From: Bryopsis sp. KO-2023
Lineage: Eukaryota; Chlorophyta; Ulvophyceae; Bryopsidales; Bryopsidaceae
Direction: 5' to 3'
Assembly: GCA_030272585.1 (NCBI GenBank)
Contig: BSYQ01000004.1
Span: 1,550,001 to 1,614,000 of the forward strand
DNA length: 64,000 nucleotides
The position numbers and the translations under genes were made by a program. The notes below the pieces were generated by a model. It did not search any database, was not told the origin of the DNA, and saw only the letters and a program-made list of their open reading frames with translations. Shown piece by piece: positions 1 to 12,225 of the stretch (positions are counted from its first letter, which is position 1; each line of letters opens with the position of its first letter).

Positions 1-128
1 GCGGCGGTCCTTGGTTTAAAAATAGCAAACATAACCGCTTCCCGACGCGAACCTGAACGAATATTTCTCGTTGCCGCGGCCACCGTCAGGACGAGCGCCG
101 AGCATACAAAGCAGCGTAATACGAGCAT
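1..128 (-). CDS. First exon of a secreted protein, cut by the window edge
   Basis: An ATG at 128-126 on the minus strand opens a frame that stays open to position 1. The first 19 residues (MLVLRCFVCSALVLTVAAA) are hydrophobic and end in small residues, the form of a cleavable signal peptide. A basic stretch (TRNIRSGSRREA) follows. A GT inside the frame near position 35 could be a splice donor, so the last visible codons may be intronic. Too little is present to name a family. The protein presumably enters the secretory pathway. Short signal-peptide first exons also open the protease genes further right, but I see no specific sequence match to them. Confidence 0.45.
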   Translation of the reverse strand, partial: MLVLRCFVCSALVLTVAAATRNIRSGSRREAVMFAIFKPRTA

Positions 129-1828
129 TTTTGCGCTGCTAAATTTTGCTTCCACAACCTCCTAGTGGTCTGAAAAGCAAGAACTAGAAGCAGCTAGCAA
201 GTTGAGGAATACACTTGCTGGTCGCTTGCATGACTTATGCAAGGGAATGGGGAATGCTGTCCGTGGGGTAGTCATACGGCCGTTACTCGAATGGGGAAAC
301 TGTCAAAAACTGGCAGTCATTCTCCAGAATAACTGCAGCCACAATCGTGGTCTCGCAAGGCGACCAGGACAGGAACACAGACGGTATTCGGAACGCGTGG
401 GAAAAATCGACCAGCGGTTTCTGTCCGACCATTTTGAGATGCTGGCGGTGTCGTGAACTTGAAATTCAGTTGGGAATGTGGCGCTTCCAGGAGGCCGCGA
501 GGCCGCGAATTTCTTGATGGATTTGTTGTTTCCAGGCGAACAGTGCGACATGGGGACAGAGATGCCAGAAAAGCTGTTCCCGAACAGATGGGCCACGTGG
601 TGAGCCTGTGCACTGGCTCACAACAGACGAGAAACCGCGGACAATACAGTTGCTCTTCGTATCTTTGGAAGCCTTCCACAACCTCGACGAATGGCTGAAA
701 AAAACATATGCACCACGTAGTTTTGTCTCGAAGTGTCGTGACGAACCACTACTTCTCCCCTGCAAACGTGTTCCCCAACTACTGCACTGCCCGAACCACT
801 CTCCTTCTTGTCAGTTACCACAAAACTAGACACTGCGTGTGGCGCCGCCGGGGAGATAGTGAACACAAATAGCCAGTTGGAGGGCACGCCGAGCGGCATT
901 CCTCACTTCCAGTCCCCACCCTTATTGTCGGCCGCATCTGTCACTCGACACGAGAGAACACGGCCAGCTCTTTAATGTGAAGGGGCAAGTGCAGACGTTA
1001 GTTATCGCTTTCTGCGGTACATTGCCGCTTCCGGTCCACGCTGCCCAACGGGGGAGCTCCCCATTCCCTCAGCGATAGGCTATTCCAATCCAGAAAGTGT
1101 TCGCTTCTTAAAAATGTGAACACAAACGGCACTAAATCCACTTGCAGTGCCTGCATCCGCGGCACCGTGTCTCCGTTTCTCAAATCCAAGTTTTCCCGCA
1201 AAGTCCATTCTCGTCTCGAAGGGCGGAGAAAGCTTTTTCGCCGACCGATTCTTCGTTTTTCGGTGCGAACAAGCAGCAGCCTCAGCCTGAGCTGGAATTA
1301 GAATCAGGCCTCCAAAATGAACTGGCACGTGGCCTATCATTGGTGTGTCATTCCCGACAAGCGGCCTTGCACTCCATCAGTCATCCTCTGTCCTATTATC
1401 TGCAACTGAATTTTTAGCTGACAAACGATTGACCCCCCCCCCCTCCCACCCCAGGATTGCAACAAAAGTGCCTAGAACGGCCAGCAGAAAGTGGAGAGTG
1501 TTTCTGCTTTCTTTTCAGCCTTTCTCCCCTGTTGGTGACAGGTTATTCAATCCACCAATGTTGCAAAATCCAAAGCAAGGCACCCATTCAGCACACCCTC
1601 AATCCTGACCCCACACTTCGAATGATTAATGTAGCCCCAATTTGGTACTTAGATTTCCCCTCACTCCCCTCAATGGTCTGGATTTTGAAATATTACAAAT
1701 ACCATCAATCCAACACACCCTTCGATCTGGCGTCCAAAACAAGAACTCATACTTATCGACATTTGCTTGTTAAAACACCCTGACTTTGCAGGTTGAAAAA
1801 AAAAGTGAGCATGAATTCTCTCTCACAC
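129..1828. other. Intergenic stretch, no supported gene
   Basis: Several overlapping open frames exist on both strands between 200 and 1,800, but none has a convincing start, splice pattern or recognisable domain, and they shadow each other. The segment contains a C-run near 1,433-1,443. It lies between the left-edge gene and the serpin 3' end. Confidence 0.5.
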
Positions 1829-1834
1829 TTTATT
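1829..1834 (-). terminator. Likely poly(A) signal of the serpin gene
   Basis: AATAAA on the minus strand, about 270 bases beyond the serpin stop codon. It is the first canonical hexamer I see downstream in this orientation. Confidence 0.4.
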
Positions 1835-2100
1835 TTGTAGAACATAGCCAACAGCTACAATACCTTTTTTAGGTTCGTTGCTTGACAAAAAGCAACACAC
1901 ACGAAAAGAACCATCACTATTCGCTTTTTTGCCCCACCCTCCAAACCCCCCGCCCCTCGAAATCCTCCAAAAAGAACAAGACCTCAAAGGGGGACCTCCG
2001 AAACGCAATAACAACAACACTTGGGCAGGGGAAAAAAAAGAAAAGAAAGCTGAAACTTAAGCTGAGGTTACCAAAAAAAACACACAGCACAAAGAAGTTT

Positions 2101-4934
2101 TTAGAAATGGGTCACAGTGCCTTGAAACCAAATGGTGCCCTCCGTTTTTTCAACGATGAAAAACAAAAAGGGTCGGTCCACCACGAATTCGTCTGTGAGG
2201 ATCGATTTTTGGAACAGTGCTGAAGAGACGGCGGCGGCTGTGGTGCCCTGGACACCAAAACACGATACGAATAAGAAAAAGACCACCTGTGTTTCAAATT
2301 TAGTCTGCATAAAAAGAACTGTTGTGTCTTTCTTGAAAACTCCATTCCATTCCATTCCATTCCATTTCATTTCATTTCATTCCATTTCTTTTTTTTTTGA
2401 CCATTTGTTCGTTATCTAGACTAGTTCGCCATATTCCACGAAACCTGTCAAGGACAGATTCAAATACACACTCAACATCCACTACGGAATTTTCAAGTTT
2501 TCAGAAAAGGATGCTCAAAAGCATGAAGAATTTCCGAGAAGCTTTTTTTTTTTTTTTAATTCTTGTAGAGAGTTTTGTGTTAGATATTGCACTGCTGATG
2601 ACAAAACACATACCTCTTCGTCAATTTTCACTTTCGCTTTGTGCACAATTTCTGAAAGGGAAAGGGGTTTCCCAGAGATCCCCGACAAATCTGCTCCACT
2701 GAACAAACTCTGCAATCCCATGTCTTGCAGATGCTGTTTCAAATTTGGGAGCTGACCGTCCAGATCAAATTTAGGAATCCTTGAAAACACACACACACAC
2801 ACATGCACGCTTGAAAATTGTATGTCACCCTTGGCATGGATGCATTTTGCTGGTTTTCTTTCTTTCCTTGCTTTTTCTCCCCCACTTATCAAATGAAAAT
2901 GGAAAAAAAAATAAATACGTATATCCAACATGAAAATTTCGAACAAGATATAAAACGAAGAAAACGATCCATGTTTGGTCCAGTCATCTTGAACATTGTC
3001 GTTCTTTTCAGAAAGTGTGCGTGAGTGTATTTTTATAACCCAACAGATGTCCAGGTTGGGTCAGACTCACTTGAGCTTACTGACAGGTTTTGATGTTGCA
3101 CCATTGAACAACAACCCTTTGGTCAAAACTCTCGCCAGGTTTTTTTCTGCAGCAATCCAGCCATTCTCCGTATCCGGCAAGACAATGAACATAGAAAATT
3201 GACCGCCAGCGTACGGAAGCTCCATTGCCTTCACAAAAACCAATCAATCCGCTTACTTTCTGAACGCTGGTGGTTGACCAGCGGGAGGCCTCCATCCGAA
3301 ATCAGTCCCATTCAGGTGCCAATGATGTGTTCATAGCCCTAAAGTTGACCTTTGAGGGGAAAAGCTTGTGGGTGCACTGCAAACTGTGGATCTTTCCATC
3401 AAGTTGAATTGCACCAACCATTTATGCTTTGCTTCGTAGTATTGGCGATTCCACTCTTTTCCTTTTTTTTTGGCTAAGGATTAGTCACCTGTGCATTGAG
3501 CTCCGGTACATTCCTCCACAAAATATCGATGCTTCCCTCATCCCCCATGTATTCAACATCTTGGGGACCTTTCGTCCCCCTGAACTTGCCAGTCACGGTG
3601 TTCTTTTTGTCAAAGGGGCTTTCCCAGGCACCCTGGAAAAACACGGCATTCACTAATGCGAACACGGTGGAGGAATCTATGGCGCCAGGAGGAACCCCCT
3701 CTTTGATCAAGCCGTTGGTAGTCGCCGCTACGTACAGGTTGATCGCTTCTCGGGAACCTTCGGGGTTCTTCGAGAAATTGAGCTTGTCGATGTTGGATTC
3801 CCCGACAGCATTTTTGTATGAGCTTTTTATGGGGATGTCCTCTTGGAAGAAAGCCCGGTTCGCCAAGGCCACGCTTTGGTCGCCGTTGTATTTGTATTCC
3901 TCAGCTTTTGCTTTTATCAAACCGGGAACGATTCCATCCTGCAGCAGGTTCAAGAAATAAAATCAAAAAAAGCCTATCATGGAAATATGCTTTATTTTCC
4001 TCGATTGTTTTGGCAATATTGCTCCTTTGCAAGGATTGTCAATTTTCTTACTTGGGTCACTGCCATTTGTTACTATTTTTTTTCGGAGGGGGGGGGGGTG
4101 GAATAGGAAATTGAAAACTCTTTCTCTGCTAAATGGTGAAAGAGGAAGAGGGTGTGTTGTCAGCAGATCAGAAACTGTCCTGTGGGCAGCAGGGGACCTG
4201 GTAGTCCATAACACGTCCAACAAAAAACTACATCTAATATCAGGGTAAAATTGTAAAGAAAAAAAATCAATCGAAATTCACAAGAAAAGTGGGACCATCA
4301 GGAAAATTGTGGTGAGTGAAGATTATCAGAAGCCCTTGGAAAGATTCTAAATTTGGTTTGCAGGGGTAACATAACTAAAGATACTGTCACTTAGAATGCC
4401 CTCCATACTTTGAGCAGGCACTCGCTAGTACTTTGGCCAACACAGAGCGCAAAACAGGACTACGTCGCAACTACACGACCAGAAAAAAGTACAGCTATGA
4501 CGAAACCAACCAAAGCATGCAAAACCTTTTCCGAGAGTCAGTAACACAAGGGCCAACACACACACAAACACAAAAAAAGGAATGAGGTTGCTCACTTGAA
4601 ACCCGAACACCCAGTCCAAGTTTTTCTTGGCCTCCCCTTTGGCTCCGAAGTGCAGCAATGAGAATGCCGCGGATAAACTCAGAGGGGAAAACACCAAGTT
4701 GCCTTTCTTGTCAGACTTTCTCGCTTGGGCCAGCAGCTTCAAACCGAGGTCATTCACAGCTGACGCGAAAATCGCAGGCTTGGGGCTGCCATAAGTCGGA
4801 GCACCGTTGTTCCCTTCCACCAGGTCGAGACCAGTCGTGGTTAGTAATGGGCCTGGTGCAAGCAAAATATTGGTAGGGATTTGAGCTTGCGCGAAAGCCC
4901 ACAGAACAGTTAAACACGCAGCAGCCAGCCTCAT
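2101..4934 (-). CDS. Secreted serpin (serine protease inhibitor), complete, five exons
   Basis: Exons 4934-4596, 3938-3489, 3228-3071, 2779-2614 and 2247-2101 join in frame to 419 residues, a normal serpin length. Residues 1-17 form a signal peptide. Family landmarks in order: NLVFSPLSLSAAFSLLHFGA (helix B), FQGAWESPFDKK (s3A region), an ELNAQ/AMELPY junction exactly at an exon boundary, GADLSGISG, then the hinge EE-GTTAAAV and the C-terminal strand RPFLFFIVEKTEGTIWF. Serpins trap proteases by inserting the cleaved reactive loop into a beta sheet. The Ala-rich, proline-free hinge predicts an inhibitory member. Counting P17 from Glu370 puts P1 at Ser386, with Lys385 one residue before. If the loop is one residue shorter, Lys would be P1 and a trypsin-like target would be expected. 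It is transcribed away from the BRI3-like gene, and the protease-ankyrin cluster begins 15 kb away. Confidence 0.94.
2341..2390. repeat. Pentamer microsatellite (CCATT/CATTT)n
   Basis: A short run of five-base units that shifts from CCATT to CATTT, followed by a T-run. It lies in the last intron of the serpin gene. Confidence 0.8.
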
Positions 4935-5888
4935 GCTTTCGTTGGCGTCTCTTTGTCTAATGTTCTCTCTTCTCGGGGCACGCCCAGCTCGTTTTCGTTA
5001 TCCGGAAAATGTGAGGGTACGTCACCAAAGGCTGCTCTGTCAAGAACAGTAGGACACGTTCCTGTCAAAGAAGCCAGGAATGACGACCCAAATCGTCAGT
5101 AAAACGCCTGTTCCTGTGGGCCTCTGACAGGGAACGTGGCCTTGTACGTGGCCTTCCGTTCTCCATTTTCATGTGGTGCGAATCCGGTGGGAGGGTGGGA
5201 TGTCGGACTCTGTTGGGGGAAGCGTTTGGACCGAATCGATCCACTGCTCAATGATTACGTTACACCAAACGCAACACAGCGATCAGCCCAGGAATCGACA
5301 CCCGCACAGAGCATTCAGCGGCGGTTCCGTCTGGAGCAACGACGCCCTTGGATGTCCAAACCCACACGAGCTCGCCAGTGCAATTGGCGGCGGACCCACC
5401 GCGGCTTCGACGGACGTTATCGACTTCACATCGAGCGTTTTGTTTCATTTTGGCAAACACCACCTCTTCGGGGCCTCTGATGAGTTGGATTCGAAAGCGG
5501 TTCTGAGTAAGGCACACTTCAACGACAAACCGGGATTCTTACCAACAGCGATGTTTTACGTCAGAAGGTCGCCTGCCAGAGAAGTCGCCGCTCTTAAAAG
5601 TCGAGGAAACAAACGCCGTTGCGGCTCTTTTTCATATCGCAGCCGTACTCTTCAGCCCCAATCGCCAGCAAGTTTATTATCCCCGCCACACACTGTGGGC
5701 TTTCTGAATCGATCGTATCTCAGCAGCTTCTCCCGAAGCTGACGTCACGACTTCCACATCACCGCATCGGCTGACCTGCGGGTCCCCTCGACTGAAAACG
5801 CTTATTTGATTCTCAACAGTTGTGCAGGAATAACCGAGCGCGAAACACAAGAAGAAGTCGACTGCTGATCGAAAAATATTCTCGAAGA
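4935..5888. promoter_or_regulatory. Shared upstream region between divergent serpin and BRI3-like genes
   Basis: The two start codons face away from each other with about 950 bases between, so both promoters must lie here. Open frames across 5,136-5,742 overlap on both strands and show no domain; I treat them as chance. No TATA box is obvious. Confidence 0.35.
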
Positions 5889-7215
5889 ATGGGTGACAAA
5901 CCGTATGCCACCAGCCCGCCGTATGGAGGCGCGCCTCCACCAGGCGTCCCACAATATCCACCCCAAGAATACGATCGAGTTCCCCCGCAATATATGCAGG
6001 CGCCTGCCCCAGCGACAGGAGTCCCTGCAGCATCCACCATGGTGGTCGCTGCGACGAGGATTCCGTTCGTGCCAGGGGTCCAACCGCCAGCGCCTCCTGC
6101 AGGTTTCGCTTACATCCTCAAGGAGGACTGCAGCGTCTGCGCGATCATTCTCGCGATCCTTTTCTTCCCTTGGGGTGAGTACCCGTGCGAGAAGTCGTTT
6201 CAACTGGACTTGCGTGTGTCGATGCAAGTTAGTTGCTGAAATGAATCGGGTGCAGCAGTTGATCTGCACACGGCTGGACTTATCCAAAACACACGCACAC
6301 ACATATGCATACATGTGATGCATCATGGGTGTTTCGGAATTTTCCACTAAAAAAAAAAACAGGACGGAATAGATTTCACAAGAATGTGAATTGAGGATGC
6401 AAGACATCCATGCGTATTGCAAATTTTTCGTGCGACTTTCACGAAATTTAGTTGTTTATTTATTTATTTATTTATTTGTTCTCCACTTTTCATCATGAAA
6501 GGTGCACCAAAAAAAAAACGTTCAGCAAACTCCATGAATATTATTTGAGCATCACCAAGAGGCTAACATCCTTTCGAACATTTTTAGATTTTGTGCACTT
6601 CTTTTTTTCCGCCTGCTTTATGGTTATAATATATCCAAGAATAAAAACGTGCAAATGATGCTCATTGCAGGATTTGCATCCATTGCCTTGCGACTGGATG
6701 GTTTCAGAAAAAAAAAAAAAACCAGAGACATATTGGGCAATTGGGCGATTTTTTTTGTTGGAGCATTTATAAACCTGTTGATCTATATTAAAGAAAAATA
6801 TGTAAAAAAACGTCGATAAAAATAAATAGTTGTATGATTACTCAAAACCCTTTACTTTTATGGATGAATACTTATTTGGCTTGTACATCATTGCTGTTAT
6901 TGCTCCTCAGGTTTCAAAGCAATCGCTATAAAGAAATAAACGATATTTTTATTTTTATGTTTACTTATATTGATAGAGAGATCGCTCAACAAATTATCAT
7001 CATATAGCTGCAATTTTTTAAATTCTTTTCCTTTCATATTGCGAATCTGAAGTAAAAAAACCTGCTGGTCACGTAGACAAGCGAACCATCAGCATACAGT
7101 TCCAGAAAGAAGTGCTAAGAAATTTTTTTTTGCTTTTTTTTTCTTTTCCTCTTCAGGGCTCCTATTTTTGCTGTGCATGAGAGATCGTTATTGGCTGCTT
7201 GTTCCAGTAGCTTGA
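5889..7215 (+). CDS. BRI3-like small proline-rich membrane protein, two exons
   Basis: Exon 5889-6174 ends at TGGG|gtgagt and exon 7157-7215 follows a pyrimidine tract ending in cttcag. Together they encode 114 residues. Residues 1-75 are Pro/Gly/Tyr-rich with PPxY-like pieces (PPQEY, PPQYM), of the kind bound by WW domains. The C-terminal half, LKEDCSVCAIILAILFFPWG followed by LLFLLCMRDRYW, matches the brain protein I3 (BRI3) pattern: an EDC turn, then a membrane segment containing FP-x-G. Vertebrate BRI3 ends in a further Cys-x-x-Cys; this copy ends in LLVPVA, so either the tail differs or I have the wrong last exon. BRI3 proteins sit in endosomal/lysosomal membranes with poorly known roles. 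The first ATG of the frame was used; upstream codons lack an ATG. Confidence 0.7.
6452..6478. repeat. (TTTA)n microsatellite
   Basis: About six tandem TTTA units inside the intron of the BRI3-like gene. Confidence 0.85.
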
Positions 7216-8722
7216 TGGCACACCCAACCAAAAAAGTCCCACCAAGAAAAAAAATGGTGTGATGGAGATGGAGCTATTAGTAAAACTGTTTGTAATATTA
7301 TCGCAAATTGCAATTCGAGTAACAACTAGCAAGCGGGGGTTGATTGTATCCCCCCTGAAAATTTGAGGAAAAGTAGTGGGGTGAATTATTAAAAGGCATT
7401 TGAGTGCAAGTCTGGTCGGCTGACAAATTATGTAATTGCGACAAGTCCTATTTTATATACATTGAATTCTCAAGATCCATTTTGGTAACCTAAGGTGGGA
7501 AAGTGACAAAACGTTTCGTTATTCTGTTGGGGTTTTGAGGGAGAGGATTGGTTTTTTTTTTCGGGTTGTGATTGGGAAAGCTTGCTGCCAGGGAGGTAGT
7601 TCTTGTTGTTTTCGACTCTTTCTTCTGGAAAGTTTTCCTTTTAACTCAGAAAGATAGAAAGGTTGATGAAAACCCTGCTCCTTTTGTCATGCTAAAACAC
7701 ACCTATTTTCGGTCGAGTGAAACCTCTGTTGCTCTTCGACTTATTTTTTACCTATTTGGAAAGTTAATGGGGCAATAATTTCCTTCTGTTTTTTTTTTGA
7801 GGAGAGGGGGGGGGGGAGGAGGGATGCAACTCACAGTAATTCTTTGGCCATCCCAGATGCAACACAATTTTGTGTGTGTATGGGGGACTTGTGTGTTGTC
7901 TAAGGGGGCCTTGTGTAAGCTGTTAATTTGGGTTTCGTGATGAGTGTTCTGAGGTGAATTTTTATTCGCTGTTGCTCTATGGATGTCGATTTCTTCCATC
8001 AAATTTCTTGGCCATAGTTAGATGGATTCAACAATCGACTCGTTGGACTGAAAGCAAATACAAGTTGGTTTTCCCCCTGTGGAACCTAACAAATGCAACC
8101 TAACGTGCCGTCAAATATGTAATAAGACAGACATACAGAAAATTAAGCAGGTGGAAAAGTGTGTCTGTGTGTGCCGTCAAATATGTATAAGACAGACATA
8201 CAGAAAATTAAGCAGGTGGAAAAGTGTGTCTGTGTGTGAAGCGAATATTAATGGAAAGAGTGTATAATGTCTATAATCCCCCATTATTCTTTGGGGGCAG
8301 GGGGAAAACCAACTTCAAGCAGTCACAAAATATAACCAAGTATACAAATCTGCAGGTATGTGACCTCTGTGTGTTCGAGTTCTTACAAAATACATGACTA
8401 CTATCTCGATTATTGATGGATTAATTCATGCCTTGTTTTACATTCATGGTGGAGCTTGCATCATAAAATTCATAAATTCATCCGAACACTGTGTTGTGGG
8501 TAAAATCAACAGAAAAGAACTATTCAAGAAATACTCATAATTTGACTGTAGGAAGATTGAAGTTACATTTCCCATCCTTACGAACCAGCACACCGAGAGG
8601 CCAGTGTGCCTTCATAGCGCTATTCTATTGCAACTCATACTACTGTATGTCAAGATGATTCATCCAAGCAACCTATGCAAAACTAACTTATTCACATAAA
8701 TCTGAGAGACAGCCTTCCCTCT
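7216..8722. other. A/T-rich intergenic stretch
   Basis: Region between the BRI3-like 3' end and the GST-A 3' end. It holds homopolymer runs (T-run before a G-run near 7,790-7,820) and the 66-base tandem duplication listed separately. I see no supported gene. Confidence 0.5.
8106..8237. repeat. Tandem duplication of a 66-base unit
   Basis: Two adjacent copies begin TGCCGTCAAATATGT at 8,106 and 8,172 and differ by only a couple of bases, so the duplication is recent. Both contain a TGTGTCTGTGTGTG stretch. Confidence 0.9.
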
Positions 8723-10424
8723 TTAAAACTGTCCTGCGAAGAAACCAGGTCCTTCAGAATCCTTCCAGTGTGGAGGCCACGACTTTTGGAAAGATGGGCG
8801 TTCCTGGAAATACAAAGCAAACCAAGAAGTCAAAAATCACCCTTTACAGGAAAACAAAAACACCATATCCCAAAAATTGCACAAAAGAGGGGGGGGGGGG
8901 GGGGTAACGAGCAGCACGTGAATTTCAGAGGAAATTTTTTTCAGCAGCTTCTGGAAGTCGACACACAAGCAACTGACTGGATAGATACATGAAGACTAAG
9001 CCATTTCACAAAAAAAACAAAAACAGCACACCCCAAGTTTCTTGACGTAGGCCTTCATCTTAGGATATTCGTCATAAGTGGCCCCCTGCCGTTGAAGGAA
9101 AAGCAGGCTGGTCCCAAGACAGACATCTGAAACAAAACATGCAGTCTTATTAGAGCAACACATCCAGAAAACCCAAAGACACCAGTAATTTACATAACAT
9201 TGCTGAGTCAGTTGTGATATTCGATCACATAATCATGAATATTTTACAGTGATGGTGCCGTAAACATGCGTACCAAAAAAAAAAAAAAACAAAAAAGAAG
9301 AACAGCAATAAAAATGAAGTTTTTCTTAGGGAGCTAGGAGTACATGGTCACCTGCAAGGCTCATCTCAGATCCCGCAAGGTATTCACTCTCTGCCAAATA
9401 TGCCTCCCATTTGGGGATTTCCTCCTGAAAAAACAGTACATTAGTGGGTCAGCATGCATGTCTGGAAGTCTTTTGTCTCACTGTTGCTGCTTTCCAGGTA
9501 AGTGCTGGACTGAATCGACACCCCCAACTCCGGATAAAATCCTTGGCGTTTTCGTCAGGAGGGTTAACTGCCATCGATGTTGAACAGACTTCATTCTGGA
9601 TGCAAAACTATATAATGTATAGAGGGGGGGGTAAGTGTGCCAAAATTCTTGTGCGTTCAAGGGGGAGTTGGTTTTTCACCTTGAGATCCACAATGCCTTT
9701 TGCGAATGCATCTTCGTCTTTTGTCCGCATCTGCATGGTGAACGAATTCAGATTTAGAGCATACAGATAAAGAACGTCAAACCACCAGTAAAGCAGCCCG
9801 AACCGTCGATTCTCACAGAAACATGAAACCGTGGGTTCCTTTGTACAATACCTTGGCCACGATGCAGACCCGCATCTTGTCCTGCAACACGGAGGTCTCG
9901 TGGAACCTCTGGTAGGCCTGCGAGAAGTCGTCACAACAGAAACTTGGTGAAAAGCGAAAAAACATTGGGAAGGCAACAGACAACAGTTGCGTCATAGATA
10001 GACAACAGTTGCGTCATAGATTCGGGATACCTTTGCCTTGGCGACCTTGTCGGCTGGCATCAGCGCTGGCTCTGGGTACACTGCGTCAAGATACTCCATA
10101 ATACCGTTCGACTCGTTGACGATCGCGTCACCGTCCTTGAAGGCTGGGAACTGCCCTCTGGGATTGATAGCGACGACTTCTGGCGACTTGTGTCCACCTG
10201 AGCAGACAAGACCGCCGGGTGAGATCCCAACAAAACGAGTTCGTCGTTCTGTGGCCGCTGATTCAGCATAACTCCGACCGTTTCAGATCGAGTGGAACGC
10301 AACACCGACCGTCAGAAAACGACAGCATCTTCGACTCATAAGGAAGGTTCTTTTCTTCGAGGACGACCATCGCTTTCCAGCAGGGGGGTGAGCCAGATCC
10401 CCAGTAGAGAACTCTGTCGGCCAT
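8723..10424 (-). CDS. Glutathione S-transferase, copy A, complete, seven exons
   Basis: Exons 10424-10310, 10197-10031, 9917-9852, 9730-9680, 9424-9352, 9126-9032 and 8803-8723 join to 215 residues with all phases matching. The thioredoxin-like N-terminal domain has YWGSGSPPCWKAMVVLEE (residues 7-24), with the Ser/Cys region where GST catalytic residues sit. The glutathione-binding stretch INPRGQFPAFKDGDAIVNES follows, with the cis-Pro and the conserved E-S pair. The C-terminal helical domain includes EEIPKWEAYL and SLADVCLG, and the protein ends SWPPHWKDSEG. The N-terminus and the RPS-x-x-SWPPHW ending resemble the rho class (GSTR). It would conjugate glutathione to electrophiles in the cytosol. 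It is one of two tandem copies in the same direction; copy B lies 3.6 kb upstream with nearly identical first two exons. Confidence 0.92.
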
Positions 10425-12225
10425 CTTTTCAGAGCTTGCGGAAAGAGAAAGGCGTGGTTGTTTGAACACTCGCAGACGTGGAGCCCTTTGTGTGTGGCAG
10501 AGTGCTCGTGGGAAGGTTTTTATCGCTGCCAGCATCTGATAACCACCTCACCGTTACGGGGAATCCGTACGAGTTTCAGCAGTTCTGGACGTCGCGACAG
10601 AAGGCCACGCGATGTTTTTAATCGTCCGCCACCCTTTGTCATCATGACAGACAATGATATTCGAATCGCCTAATACCTAACGTCAGGTGTTGGATCCAGC
10701 GAGCGTTGAAACGGGCGGAAGACCTGGTGTATTTTTTTCTTGTGGCCGATTGTGGTCCTTCTTGCCCATCGTGGAAAAAAAAATTGCCCAGCAGTTTTTT
10801 GGGCCATGTAAAAGGACAGGTGGATTGAAGTTTAATGGGTTCTGAATGAAGAGAAGGATTTCATTTTGGGATAAGATATGATCCACTGTTGAGCATGATC
10901 CGTGTGAGTTTGAGTTGTTGACTGTTTTGGCAGGTTCTGCGGGCTTCACAGTGGGAAACAGGTATGGAATGATAGGAAGAACAATCTGTGAAGTTCTTTG
11001 AGGACTGGGGAATAAATGTCGAATATAGTTGTAACATTGTTTTCTGGTGCCCCGGTCAGTTTGTGTGTCTCGGTGTGTTCGACCCATTGAATCCCAAAAG
11101 CCAGAAGAATACATTTTCAGGCCACAACGGGGCCACAATATGTTTTCAAAATATGATAGAACTGGGGCCACATCCATGAAAAACACCCGATGATTTCCAC
11201 AAAACTCACAGCCAATACGGATAAATCAATTTTGCATTCGACACCTTGGAGTAAAAGTGGCCCAAAAGTGGCCCTAAATTTAGTTTTGTGGAGTCTCGCA
11301 TGGAGCAGCCCCAAGCCTCCCAAACTTCAGGTCATATGGACGTTTTGTGGCCCAAAGTGGTCATTTGAATTTTCTTGGGGGCCACAATGAGCCAAGAATA
11401 AACACAATGCTTCCCAGCCAACATTGTAAGAAGATAGACTGAAAAACACTGCCGGTCCAGTTTTTTTTAGCATCATGTGTTGTTCAAACAAGCAAATAAA
11501 CGAACATCAAAGTATTTCATGTATTATGTACAAAGGATATTTTTTTTCCACTTCATGCAAGTTATCTGAACCGGCAGTGTTTTTTACTTCGAAACTGCTG
11601 GCTGTTGATGCCAAGAAATGATAATACCAACACCAATAATTGCAAAACAACAAGAAAAGGAGGCCATGATGTCAGAAAAAAAATCATAAGTACATAAAAA
11701 ATCAAGAAATTACAAAATTGTGAGAGGAAAGGAGAAAATAGAGGACTTAAAAACACCCATATTTTACACTCAACAGTCCGAATCGTTAATTCACAAACCG
11801 AAGAGCCACAACCGCAATCCCACTGCATGGTTTGTCCAAAGAACCAAAACCGAAAATCAAAGTTACGAAAAGATCCAAAAATTTTGAGATCCTAATCTGA
11901 TCGGTTTGAAAGAAATTGCCTTCGGTTGTGCATCGACCATAGGATGGCCAACAGTCTATTGGACAGTATCCATTCATAATTTACAAGAAAAACAAACAAG
12001 AAGGACACGTACTCCTGTTTCTTTTTTTCTACCATTTGCAATGATGCTACGGCAGAAAAAAAATGTAGCTTTCATTGAAGTGACATTTTCCAACCTTTCG
12101 GCGCACCAAGCAGCCATTGTGTTGGGAAAGCACTGTTCTATTTTTAGAACTTACACGAGCATATGTTATGATGATTCATCCATTCGACCCTTCCAAAACT
12201 TAAAAAATTAGGAATGTTTTTCCTC
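10425..12225. other. Spacer between the two GST copies
   Basis: The first ~200 bases upstream of GST-A match the same stretch upstream of GST-B, so the duplication unit includes the proximal promoter. The rest shows no gene except for the short inverted-repeat element at 11,447-11,579. Confidence 0.5.
11447..11579. mobile_element. MITE-like element with 14-base terminal inverted repeats
   Basis: The left end CACTGCCGGTCCAG is the inverted complement of the right end CTGAACCGGCAGTG except for one base. Flanks are A-run and T-run, which extends the apparent inversion and hides any target duplication. The 133-base interior has no coding capacity. Confidence 0.5.

Noticed and set aside
3300-3480. 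A missing serpin exon between exons 2 and 3
   Set aside because: Exon 2 ends ELNAQ and exon 3 starts AMELPY, which is the normal uninterrupted serpin sequence; all three frames in between contain stops.
5136-5742. Long overlapping frames between the serpin and the BRI3-like gene
   Set aside because: Three frames on two strands overlap, without domains, splice sites or codon bias distinguishing one of them.
9478-9660. Extra GST exon in the intron at 9.5-9.6 kb
   Set aside because: The phases of exons 4 and 5 join directly and give the expected GST sequence (VDLK then EEIPKW); copy B has nothing similar there.
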